The notes beneath the pieces were generated by a model. The model saw only the letters and a program-made list of their open reading frames with translations. It was not told the DNA's origin and searched no databases. From the NCBI RefSeq assembly GCF_000143415.4, contig NW_003314268.1, positions 1,410,672 through 1,474,671 on the forward strand: a stretch of DNA of 64,000 nucleotides. The letters are read 5' to 3'. The translations under genes and the position numbers were made by a program. The stretch is from Selaginella moellendorffii (lineage: Eukaryota > Streptophyta > Lycopodiopsida > Selaginellales > Selaginellaceae). This document shows positions 1 to 10,050 of the stretch, one piece after another. How positions within the stretch are numbered: position 1 is the first letter of the stretch; each line of letters starts with the position of its first letter.

Positions 1-574
1 GCTCACTGCTTGTACCAAGCTCGGTGCTCTGGAAGAAGGGAAACTTATCCAGGATCGTCTAGCAGGAACCCAGCTCGAGCTCGATATTGGTGTGCGCAAC
101 CTCACGATCAACATGTACGTGAAGTGTGGTTGCCTAGATGGAGCAGTGCAAACTTTCGCGAGGATGAAGCGACGGGATGTGGTCTCCTGGACTGTGATGA
201 TCGGAGCTTACTCACAGGATGGGAAGTTCAGCCTCTCGCTCCAGCTCTTCCGGGAAATGCTGCTCGAAGGGACTGCTCCAAACAGTGTCACCTTTGTCAG
301 TATCTTGAGCGGCTGCGAAGCACCATCTTTACTCGAGCAAGGGAGGCAGATTCACGCTCTAGTGGTGGAGAGCAGTCTCGAGTCACACGTCGTTGTAGCG
401 AATTCTCTGCTGGGGATGTATAGCAGATGCCGCAGCTGGGAGGATTCGAGAAGTTTGTTCGACAGAATGAGCGTCCGAGACTCGGTTTCATGGTCGACGA
501 TCATCATGGCCTACGAGGAGTTTACCGGAGTTACACGAACTACGGGAATATTCCGAGAATATTCCATGGCCTAG
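1..574 (+). pseudogene. PPR gene fragment (array unit A), cut at both ends
   Basis: This is the third fragment of the same PLS-type pentatricopeptide repeat gene seen whole at 10051-12776. The frame is open from the window edge, so its 5' end lies outside the window. It shows typical PPR helices (for example MYVKCG, DVVSWTVMIGAYS) and is nearly identical to the full gene up to base 512, inside the codons for WSTIIMA. After base 512 the sequence changes abruptly to LTR-derived DNA, so the frame runs into about 20 unrelated residues and stops at 572-574. PPR proteins of this class act in organelle RNA processing or editing; this fragment lacks all later repeats and is unlikely to work. Confidence 0.85.
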
Positions 575-591
575 CTCTCCTGTTCGCTTCA
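513..591 (+). repeat. Left LTR remnant (3' end only), unit A
   Basis: The 79 bases align with the last part of the right LTR at 3222-3554: both contain GAATATTC-GAGAATATTCC and end in CTCTCCTGTTCG-TTCA. The 5' boundary is the breakpoint with PPR coding sequence after base 512. Confidence 0.7.
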
Positions 592-3221
592 TCGGTGATG
601 GCGGGTGAGTAAGATATTGATCTTCATGAGGAGTATGGTGTTAGTGATAATGGCCATGATGATGTGGAAGAGACTCTTAATGATGTCATTGTGTGTTAGA
701 TTTCTGAGGTTCAGAGCGACGTAACAAGTTCGTGATTACCATTGGTATGTCAAGTATGCCAAGGATTATAGTATCGTGGAATGGAAATCATCACCGGATG
801 TTTGTAATAGTCAATAGGTTGATTCTTGGTTAGAATTGTGAGAAAGTTGTTAGTCTCACAATCCTTGTGAGGATAAGGTGAAGATAGATTTCTTTGTGAT
901 GAAGTTTACGGGCTATGCTTATTCGTGGTGAAAGAACTACATTAAAGTTAATTCGAAGCCGACTTCTTAGACTGATTTGACAAAGGTTTTCTACACTTCG
1001 TTTGTCAAAAAGTTTGAAGAAGTTAATCTCGTGAACTAGCTATTAAAAATTTAACAAAGGACTTTGTCTTTGAATGCATATGCCCGCAAGTTCTATGATC
1101 TTTGCCTTAATCTCATGGGCACCTATAATGAGCTGTTAAAAGTGCAATGTTTCATCAAAAAATTGAGCTTAGTGGATATGTAGCAAAAGGTCAAAAAGGA
1201 TTTTCCTACAACATTGACTGATGCAATCACTAGGGCTCAGATCTTTTCACCCAAACTGTCAGTCAACTTAGTCAACTCTAGTCAACAGGATGGTCTATGG
1301 GGAGGTCAACGTGATAACCAAACCACCAATACTTCATCTTTAGAGAAGAAATTCCTATTATTCTATCATAGCTTGAAGAGTGGAGATGGTAATGAGGCCA
1401 AAAGACATTGTTTGGACTAATGAGAGAAGGATAAAGCAGAGGGCAATTATTTTCATTGCCATAGGGCTGAACATTAGAGCAAAAATTGTTCTGAAAGGGT
1501 CAATGAATGAATGAATGGCAACATTATCTATATGGATCAGACTTCCATGTGGATTTAGATCATCAATCTCTCTAATATTTCAGTCGACAAAAGGATCTTC
1601 GAGACCGCCTTGCTCATTGGCAAGAGTTCCTATAGGAAATGTTTGTTAAAATCCAGTACAAGTATAGAGGTGACAATAAGGTGGCTGATGTATTATCCAG
1701 GATGGTAAATTCTATCTTGTTCATAAAGTTATCCAGCGATCTCTTAGATGAGCTTAAGGAGTTTGCTGACTTCGACTCCTTTATCACTAATATTTGCGCG
1801 AAGGTTTTGTTGAGGGACGCCTCTACAAATTTGAAGGGTAACAAGTTTGCATCATTCGAAATACGAGATGGAATTCTAGTGAAGAAGGGACATGTAGTGG
1901 TTTCTCGTGTTAACAAACTCATCAAACAAATTTTGGTTGAGTGTTATGATGTGCCAAGTGTTGGGCATTCGGGGGTATTGAGAAAGTATATTTTGGTGAA
2001 GAGGCATTTCTTTTGGCCTGGGAAAGTCAGATGTTGAGAAATACATACATGGTTGTTTGACTTGCCAAGCAATCAAAAATTAATCATCAAAAGCTCGCTG
2101 GCCTCTATCATCCTTTACGTGTACCCGAGAATAAATGGGATAGCATCTCAATGGACTTTATCATTGTTTTGCCCAAAACCTTTCAAAGAAATGATGCTAT
2201 TTGGGTTGTTGTGGATCGTTTGACCAAGATGGCTCACTTCTTCCCTGTGAAAATGACGATAAAAGCTTCTGAACTTGCTCAGTTGTTTGTAGACCGGTTA
2301 TTTAGTCTCTATGGTTTGCCAGGTGACATTGTGAATGATCAGGATTCCAAGTTCACGTCCAAATTTTGGCAAACAGTCTTTGAAAAGCTAGAGACTAAGT
2401 TGAGCATGAGTAGTGGTGAGCATCCACAATCTAATGGACAGACAGAACGCATGAATCAGCTATTAGAAGATATGCTAAGGTTTTTTGTGGGAAACTTGAC
2501 TCGACAGAGAGTATGGGAGAAGTACTTACCTTTACTTCACTTTGCTCATAATAGCGCTCATCAATCAGCTATTGGCATGTCTCCCTTTATAGCAATATAT
2601 GGCTATGAGCCTAAGCCTCTTGTGAGTTTGAATTTGGCTTTGGTTTGGGTACCTCATGCTTGTGATTTTCTAGAGGATATGCAAAACAAACTTGAGTTGG
2701 CAAAGTTGAACATAAGGCAAGCTCAATAACAAGACAAAAGATTAGCTGATGAGCATCATCGTCATCAAGAGTACAAAGTTGGTAACAAGGTTTTCCTTAA
2801 GCTGTCAGATGCACAACAGTTTCTGAAAGGAGGTGGCAGTGCTAAGTTGCCTCCATAGTATTGTGGATCTTAGACAATTTTACAGCGTGTAGGGGATCTT
2901 GCATACACTTTGGACTTGCTAGTTAATTCAAAAATTCATCCAACATTCCATGTGAGTAAGCTTAAAGCGTGTTTGCACTCTGGTGATATTGTGGATCAAT
3001 CCATCATCCAAGTCCCAAAGATTGATGCAAAGAAGGTTGGTCCAACCAATATTCTTGCTCAAAGATTGGTGAAAACACGCCAGAAGACAACTAAAGAGTT
3101 GTTAGTTCAATGGAATGATTATTCCATGGACGACGCTACATGGGAAATTGAGGATGACATGAAGAGAGTGTTTCCAAGTTTTGGTTATAATTTAGATGAC
3201 ATTTTTGAGGAAGGGGAAAAT

Positions 3222-3554
3222 TGAGTTTTATATCCGTATTGCTATATAATTTGAGCTGTTTGTTCTATTTTCATTCTTTTGTTTCTATGATTATATTGTC
3301 ATGTGAAAAAGCTATATTGCTTTCTTTCTTTCATGGCCATTTGCTGTGACATTGGTGTTGCCATTTGCACACCTTTTCTCCATGGCCATATTGCCTTTTG
3401 ACTCCCTTCATGTGAGGCTCGTTTAACTTCTTAAGGCTGCCTTATGTTGCTAGGTCATCAGAACGACACAAACCACAAGAATATTCTGAGAATATTCCAT
3501 GACCTCTGGGATTTAAAGCAGCTTGGGCTAGGGTTCACTCTCCTGTTCGTTTCA
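3222..3554 (+). repeat. Right LTR, unit A
   Basis: A 333-base segment starts TGAG directly after a purine tract (GAGGAAGGGGAAAA), which fits a polypurine tract, and ends ..TTCGTTTCA. This gives the TG...CA ends usual for LTRs. Its 3' part matches the left remnant at 513-591. Confidence 0.7.
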
Positions 3555-3623
3555 ATGACAGATGAGGTAAATAGGACCAACACGCTTCCAAATCTTCGAT
3601 AATCTTTCTCTATCATTTCATAG

Positions 3624-3986
3624 GCTCCAGTTCAAAAGCAAGTGGTCTCTCTTTCCAATTCCCTGAGCTGCTTAGAGCTGAGAAAATGCATCAAAGAAAA
3701 AGTCCCTCACGTCCTGTTAGACGTCCGTGACGAGCACCAGTACGCCATCAGCGCGCTGCCACAGTCGACAAACATTCCTCTCTCGCAACTCCAGAAGAAC
3801 AGCCAAGAGCTCCGCGATATCATACTCGACGACGAGAAGATGCCAGTCTTTGTCATCTGCTGGAGGGGGAATAGCTCTCAGGAAGCTGTGGAGCTGCTCA
3901 GAAACTCTGGAGTTAACGCCTTGGATGTCACAGGAGGACTTGAGGCGTGGTCCAGAGAGGTAGACTCCAAGTTTCCTTTGTACTAA
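3624..3986 (+). pseudogene. Last exon of a MOCS3/CNX5-like sulfurtransferase (rhodanese domain), unit A
   Basis: A splice acceptor (TTCATAG) precedes base 3624, and the frame is open from there to TAA at 3984-3986. The translated piece (about 120 residues) is a rhodanese domain: VLLDVRDEHQY, then NIPLSQL, an active-site loop VICWRGNSS with the catalytic Cys, DVTGGLEAW, and a C-terminal FPLY. This ending is typical of MOCS3/CNX5, which passes sulfur to the small subunit of molybdopterin synthase and to Urm1. The E1-like adenylation domain that should come before it is absent: the retrotransposon LTR ends only 69 bases upstream. The loop reads CWRGNSS, while unit B has CRRGNSS, closer to the family form. 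I infer a captured gene fragment; a remote 5' part beyond the retroelement cannot be excluded. Confidence 0.7.
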
Positions 3987-4230
3987 ATCGTTTTTTCTCT
4001 ACAGGAAAGCTCAAGGTCTTGGTTTTCTTAGAAACAAAGCACTTTTTCTTTCGAGAATCATCAAAAGTTTCGCCGTTAGGTAAAGAGTTTTGCTTGAGAA
4101 AGACTACAATGGAAGAAAAGTTCAAGCCAACCAATGGCTAGAACCAACGTATTTTCCCACAGGGAGTTTGATCTATCAAAAACACCATGGCGGTTGTATA
4201 TAAATCTAAGCTGCATCGTCGTCTTGGGCG

Positions 4231-4631
4231 CTAGAAGCAAGCGCCTAGCAAACAACAGCAACACAAGGCCCCCAAACTGGAAGAAAAAAAAGGATCAACA
4301 AATGCAAAAAAAAAGGGAAGAGCTTCGAGCGAAGCGAGGCTCCAGAGATTTTGGAACTATAAATTTACCATCCCTGGATGAACGACGGGCCTTTGTTGTT
4401 CTGATGATTCTCCTCCTGCTTATATCCCGGCTGTTGGACTGGATAGCCCGCTGGAGGATAGCCTTGCGGAGGACATCCCTGGGGAGGATAGCCTTGCGGA
4501 GGATACGCTGAAACACCCCAGATCTCTCAGATATCCAGGCAAAGATCTCGCGATTTCTCGCGGCGCTTACCTTGACCATAGCCTTGCGGCGGCGGCGCTT
4601 GCACTGGCGGCTTCTGATCGTAGTAGCTCAT
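4231..4631 (-). CDS. CYSTM-type cysteine-rich tail-anchored small protein, unit A
   Basis: Three exons on the minus strand: 4571-4631, 4369-4507 and 4231-4276. The donors are GTAAGC and GTAAAT, the acceptors TTTCAG and TTCCAG, and the phases fit. They encode 81 residues. The N-terminus is MSYYDQKPPV, followed by several YPPQG/YPPAG repeats (about residues 15-48), a short polar linker, and the C-terminal CYSTM module GCLGALCCCCLLGACF before TAG. CYSTM proteins are small membrane-associated stress-response proteins in eukaryotes; the Cys-rich helix is thought to sit in the membrane, often the plasma membrane. The start codon lies 308 bases from the PPR start on the other strand, so both share an upstream region; a TATAA-like box on the minus strand is near 4680-4686. 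An almost identical copy is at 9360-9760. Confidence 0.85.
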
Positions 4632-4938
4632 CCTCTCCTGACTCGTTCGTTTTGCTTTCGATCGTGGTGCGTGTACCCGTTATAAAGGAGGCCATAAACG
4701 CGGAATGATATTTCCTAGGCTTGACGGACGGTCACTGCTTCGATAGCAATGGCTGATGGAGCGTGGTCAAGACGGCTTCGGCAGTGCAAGGGTTTATGGG
4801 GTTTAGGGCTGACGATGCCCCCTGTTTTTAAGGGTTCTTGAGGATGAGGAAGCTCTGGCGATGGCGACGCGCCAGCTTGCGCCAGGTTCGTGCTCGATTT
4901 GTCGCGGATTTTGATTGATTCTCGTGTTTTCAGGGAGA

Positions 4939-6039
4939 ATGCCGTGGCGCGGGTTGTTTGTTTCGAGCATATCGACGCAATGCGGGTCTTCCAGTGATTT
5001 GTTCGATGTCTCGGCATTGCTGCGGCTAGGAGGAGCAAAGGCGGCGCTGGATTATCTCGATTCCAGGCAAGGTCGAGATGGTTTCTTGGATTCTTCCACG
5101 CTCGCGAGGTTGCTGCTGGATTGTGGAAGATCCAGCGCTCTCGCGGAGGGCCGGCGCGTCCACGAGTACGTTGTGAGATCCAGGTTTGTCCGCGACGCGT
5201 TCCTTGGCAATCACCTCGTCCATATGTATCTCAAGTGCCAGAGCTTCGACGAGGCCGAGAGGGTTTTCCAGAGCGCTGCTTGTGAGAGCTTTGATGTTGC
5301 AACGTGGACAGCAGTGATCGTCGCTAGAGCGGGGCTCGGGAAATGGAAGTTGGTGTTTGGTCAGCTGGATGAGATGGATCGGAGAGGGATTCCACCGGAC
5401 AGGGTCATGATCAAGACGTTGTTCACTGCTTGTACCAAGCTCGGTGCTCTGGAAGAAGGGAAACTTATCCAGGATCGTCTAGCAGGAACCCAGCTCGAGC
5501 TCGATATTGGTGTGCTCAACCTCACGATCAACATGTACGTGAAGTGTGGTTGCCTAGATGGAGCAGTGCAAACTTTCGCGAGGATGAAGCGACGGGATGT
5601 GGTCTCCTGGACTGTGATGATCGGAGCTTACTCACAGGATGGAAAGTTCAGCCTCTCGATCCAGCTCTTCCGGGAAATGCTGCTCGAAGGGACTGCTCCA
5701 AACAGTGTCACCTTTGTCAGTATCTTGAGCGGCTGCGAAGCACCATCTTTACTCGAGCAAGGGAGGCAGATTCACGCTCTAGTGGTGGAGAGCAGTCTCG
5801 AGTCACACGTCGTTGTAGCGAATTCTCTGCTGGGGATGTATAGCAGATGCCGCAGCTGGGAGGATTCGAGAAGTTTGTTCGACAGAATGAGCATCCGAAA
5901 CTCAGTTTCATGGTCGACGATCATCATGGCCTACGAGGAGTTTACCGGAGTTACACGAACTACGGGAATATTCCGAGAATATTCCATGGCCTGGCTTTCC
6001 TGTTCGATTCATTGGTATTGGAACAGCACGTTCTTTTAG
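4939..6039 (+). pseudogene. 5' half of the PPR gene (array unit B), cut by LTR-derived DNA
   Basis: The frame starts at ATG 4939 (MPWRGLF). An upstream in-frame codon at 4915 is TTG, so it was not used. The product matches the full PPR at 10051-12776 to base 5932, the same codon where unit A breaks (WSTIIMA). It then reads about 35 foreign residues (YEEFTGVTRT and on) from the LTR remnant and stops at 6039. The predicted 366-residue chimera keeps roughly the first third of the repeats and lacks the C-terminal part. It might be transcribed from the duplicated promoter, but a PPR protein cut here is probably not functional. Confidence 0.85.
5933..6011 (+). repeat. Left LTR remnant, unit B
   Basis: This matches 513-591 with scattered changes and starts at the same breakpoint against PPR coding sequence. 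It ends in TTCGATTCA, just before the primer-binding-site-like stretch. Confidence 0.7.
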
Positions 6040-8350
6040 GGATGGCGGGTGAGTAAGATATTGATCTTGATGAGGAGTATGGTGTTAGTGATAATGGCCA
6101 TGATGATGTGGAAGAGACTCTTAATGATGTTATTGTGTGCTAGATTTCTGAGGTTCAGAGTGACATAACAAGTTTGTGATTATCATTGGTACGTCAAGCA
6201 TGCCAAGGATTATAATATCGTGGAATGGAAATCATCACCAAATGTTTGTAATAGTCAATAGGTTGATTCTTGGTTGGAATTGTGGGAAAGTTGTTAGTCT
6301 CACAATCCTTGTGAAGATAAGGTGAAGATAGATTTCTTTGTGATGAAGTTTATGGGCTATGTTTATTCGTGGTGGAAGAATTACATTAAAGTTAATCCGA
6401 AGCCGACTTCTTAGACTGATTTGACAAAGGTTTTCTACACTTTGTTTGTCAAAAAGTTTGAAGAAGTTAATCTCGTGAACTAGCTATTAAAAATCTAACA
6501 AAGGACTTTGTCTTTGAATGCATATGCCCGCAAGTTCTATGATCTTTGCCTTAATCTCATGGGCACCTATAATGAGCTGTTAAAAGTGCAATGTTTCATC
6601 AAAAAATGAATGAATTGTTCTGAAAGGGTCAATGAATGAATGAATGGCAACATTATCTATATGGATCAGATTTCCATGTGGATTTAGATCATCAATCTCT
6701 CTAATATTTCAGTCGACAAAAGGATCTTCGAGATCGCCTTGCTCATTGGCAAGAGTTCCTATAGGAAATGTTTGTTAAAATCCAGTACAAGCATGGAGGT
6801 GACAATAAGGTGGCTAATGTATTATCCAGGATGGTAAATTCTATGTTGTTCATAAAGTTATCCAGCGATCTCTTGGATGAGCTTAAGGAGTTTGCTGACT
6901 TCGACTCCTTTATCACTAATATTTGCGCGAAGGTTTTGTTGAGGGACGCCTCTACAAATTTGAAGGGTAACAAGTTTGCATCATTCGAAATACAAGATGG
7001 AATTCTGGTGAAGAAGGGACATGTAGTGGTTTCTCGTGTTAACAAACTCATCAAACAAATTTTGGTTGAGTGTTATGATATGCCAAGTGTTGGGCATTCG
7101 GGGGTATTGAGAAAGTATATTTTGGTGAAGAGGCATTTCTTTTGGCTTGGGAAAGTCAGATGTTGAGAAATACATGCATGGTTGTTTGACCTGCCAAGCA
7201 ATCAAAAATTAATCATCAAAAGCTCGCTGGCCTCTATCATCCTTTACGTGTACCCGAGAATAAATGGGATAGCATCTCAATGGACTTTATTATTGGTTTG
7301 CCCAAAACCTTTCAAGGAAATGATGTTATTTGGGTTGTTGTGGATCGTTTGACCAAGATGGCTCACTTCTTCCCTGTGAAAACGACGATAAAAGCTTCTG
7401 AACTTGCTCAGTTGTTTGTAGACCGGTTATTTAGTCTCTATGGTTTGCCAGGTGACATTGTGAATGATCAGGATTCCAAGTTCACGTCCAAATTTTGGCA
7501 AACAGTATTTGAGAAGCTAGAGACTAAGTTGAGCATGAGTAGTGGTGAGCATCCACAATCTAATGGACAGACAGAGCGCATGAATCAACTATTAGAAGAT
7601 ATGCTAAGGTTTTTTGTGGGAAACTTGACTCGACAGAGAGTATGGGAGAAGTACTTACCTTTGCTTCACTTTGCTCATAATAGCGCTCATCAATCAGCTA
7701 TTGGCATGTCTCCCTTTATAGCAATATATGGCTATGAGCCTAAGCCTCTTGTGAGTTTGAATTTGGCTTTGGTTTGGGTACCTCATGCTTGTGATTTTCT
7801 AGAGGATATGCAAAACAAACTTGAGTTGGCAAAGTTGAACATAAGGCAAGCTCAATAACAAGACAAAAGATTAGTTGATGAGCATCGTCGTCATCAAGAG
7901 TACAAAGTTGGTAACAAGGTTTTCCTTAAGCTGTCAGATGCACAACAGTTTCTAAAAGGAGGTGGCAATGCTAAGTTGCCTCCATAGTATTGTGGATCTT
8001 GGACAATTTTACAGCGTGTAGGGGATCTTGCATACACTTTGGACTTGCTAGTTAGTTCGAAAATTCATCCAACATTCCATGTGAGTAAGCTTAAAGCGTG
8101 TTTGCACTCTAGTGATATTGTGGATCAATCCATCATCCAAGTCCCAAAGATTGATGCAAAGAAGGCTGGTCCAACCAATATTCTTGCTCAAAGATTGGTG
8201 AAAACATGCCGAAAGACAACTAAAGAGTTGTTAGTTCAATGGAATGATTATTCCATGGACAACGCTATATGGGAAATTAAGGATGACATGAAGAGAGTGT
8301 TTCCAAGTTTTGGTTATAATTTAGATGACATTTTTGAGGAAGGGGAAAAT

Positions 8351-8683
8351 TGAGTTCTATATCCGTATTGCTATATAATTTGAGCTGTTTGTTCTATTCT
8401 CATTCTCTTATTTCTATGATTATTTTGTCATGTGAAAAAGTTATATTGCTTTCTTTCTTTCATGGCCATTTACTGTGACATTGGTGTTGCCATTTGCACA
8501 CCTTTTCTCCATGGCCATATTGCCTTTTGACTCCCTTCATGTGAGGCTCGTTTAACTTCTTAAGATTGCCTTATGTTGCTAGGTCATGAGAACAACACAA
8601 ACCACAAGAATATTCTAAGAATATTCTATGACCTCTGGGATTTAAAGCAGGTTGGCCTAGGGTTCACTCTCCTGTTCGTTTCA
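8351..8683 (+). repeat. Right LTR, unit B
   Basis: Same 333-base TG...CA unit as 3222-3554 at a constant offset of 5129 bases, preceded by the same purine-rich tract. Confidence 0.7.
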
Positions 8684-8752
8684 ATGACAGATGAGGTAAA
8701 TAGGACCAACACGCTTTCAAATCTTCGATAATCTTTCTCTATCATTTCGTAG

Positions 8753-9115
8753 GCTCCAGTTCGAAAGCAAGTGGTCTCTCTTTCCAATTCCCTGAGCTGC
8801 TTAGAGCTGAGAAAATGCATCGAAGAAAAAGTCCCTCACGTCCTGTTAGACGTCCGTGACGAGCACCAGTACGCCATCAGCGCGCTGCCACAGTCGACAA
8901 ACATTCCTCTCTCGCAACTCCAGAAGAACAGCCAAGAGCTCCGCGATATCATACTCGACGACGAGAAGATGCCAGTCTTTGTCATCTGCCGGAGGGGGAA
9001 TAGCTCTCAGGAAGCCGTGGAGCTGCTCAGAAACTCTGGAGTTAACGCCTTGGATGTCACGGGAGGACTTGAGGCGTGGTCCAGAGAGGTAGACTCCAAG
9101 TTTCCTTTGTACTAA
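8753..9115 (+). pseudogene. Last exon of a MOCS3/CNX5-like sulfurtransferase (rhodanese domain), unit B
   Basis: This is a duplicate of 3624-3986 with an acceptor (TTCGTAG) just upstream and a stop at 9113-9115. The catalytic loop here is VICRRGNSS, which keeps the Arg after the catalytic Cys as in typical MOCS3/CNX5 proteins. The adenylation domain is missing here too, and the LTR ends 69 bases upstream. The domain might be spliced to an unknown upstream exon; as it stands it is a gene fragment. Confidence 0.7.
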
Positions 9116-9359
9116 ATCGTTTTTTCTCTACAGGAAAGCTCAAGGTCTTGGTTTTCTTAGAAACAAAGCACTTTTTCTTTCGAGAATCATCAAAAGTTTC
9201 GCCGTTAGGTAAAGAGTTTTGCTTGAGAAAGACTACAATGGAAGAAAAGTTCAAGCCAACCAATGGCTAGAACCAACGTATTTTCCCACAGGGAGTTTGA
9301 TCTATCAAAAACACCATGGCGGTTGTATATAAATCTAAGCTACATCGTCGTCTTGGGCG

Positions 9360-9760
9360 CTAGAAGCAAGCGCCTAGCAAACAACAGCAACACAAGGCCC
9401 CCAAACTGGAAGAAAAAAAAGGATCAACAAATGCAAAAAAAAAGGGAAGAGCTTCGAGCGAAGCGAGGCTCCAGAGATTTTGGAACTATAAATTTACCAT
9501 CCCTGGATGAACGACGGGCCTTTGTTGTTCTGATGATTCTCCTCCTGCTTATATCCCGGCTGTTGGACTGGATAGCCCGCTGGAGGATAGCCTTGCGGAG
9601 GACATCCCTGGGGAGGATAGCCTTGCGGAGGATACGCTGAAACACCCCAGATCTCTCAGATATCCAGGCAAAGATCTCGCGATTTCTCGCGGCGCTTACC
9701 TTGACCATAGCCTTGCGGCGGCGGCGCTTGCACTGGCGGCTTCTGATCGTAGTAGCTCAT
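9360..9760 (-). CDS. CYSTM-type cysteine-rich tail-anchored small protein, unit B
   Basis: Copy of the gene at 4231-4631 shifted by 5129 bases: exons 9700-9760, 9498-9636 and 9360-9405, start MSYYDQKPPV, YPPQG repeats, and C-terminal CLGALCCCCLLGACF. I see no disabling change; the predicted protein has 81 residues. It is divergent from the full PPR gene at 10051. The shared upstream region here is slightly shorter than in unit A because a stretch near 4725-4745 is missing. Confidence 0.85.
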
Positions 9761-10050
9761 CCTCTCCTGACTCGTTCGTTTTGCTTTCGATCGTGGTGCG
9801 TGTACCCGTTATAAAGGAGGCCATAAACGCGGAATGATATTTCCTAGGCTTGACGGCAATGGCTGATGGAGCGTGGTCAAGACGGCTTCGGCAGTGCAAG
9901 GGTTTATGGTGGGTTTAGGGCTGACGATGCCCCCTGTTTTTAAGGGTTCTTGAGGATGAGGAAGCTCTGGCGATGGCGACGCGCCAGCTTGCGCCAGGTT
10001 CGTGCTCGATTTGTCGCGGATTTTGATTGATTCTCGTGTTTTCAGGGAGA

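Larger units (their letters stand above)
513..3554 (+). mobile_element. Degenerate Ty3/gypsy chromovirus, array unit A
   Basis: This is the relic of an LTR retrotransposon. Bases 513-591 match the 3' end of the right LTR (3222-3554). About 645-1500 is a gag-like stretch with stops, ending in a decayed zinc-knuckle-like motif near 1455-1490. Protease and reverse transcriptase are missing: the sequence passes straight to an RNase H tail (KVADVLSRM, 1639 onward). The integrase zinc finger is split by a frameshift near 2033. The integrase core (2151-2729) keeps DRLTKMAHF, NDQDSKF and the Glu in NGQTERMN. A chromodomain (VQWNDYSMDDATWEIED) sits in 2910-3224. It cannot move by itself. The 5' part of the left LTR is lost at the junction with the PPR fragment. 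Confidence 0.85.
5933..8683 (+). mobile_element. Degenerate Ty3/gypsy chromovirus, array unit B
   Basis: This is a near copy of the element at 513-3554. It has a left LTR remnant at 5933-6011, a following TTGGTATTGGAACAGCAC stretch that resembles a degraded tRNA-Met primer-binding site, a gag relic, an RNase H tail and integrase zinc-finger part (6768-7166), the integrase core (7280-7858), a chromodomain (8039-8353) and a right LTR. Compared with unit A it lacks about 315 bases of the gag region (joined near 6606-6614) and keeps about 24 bases around the primer-binding site that unit A has lost. Reverse transcriptase and protease are absent here as well, so that loss happened before the duplication. 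Confidence 0.85.

Noticed and set aside
4134-4511. Plus-strand frame of 125 codons over the CYSTM gene
   Set aside because: The minus strand gives a spliced CYSTM protein with exact splice phases, so this frame is a shadow.
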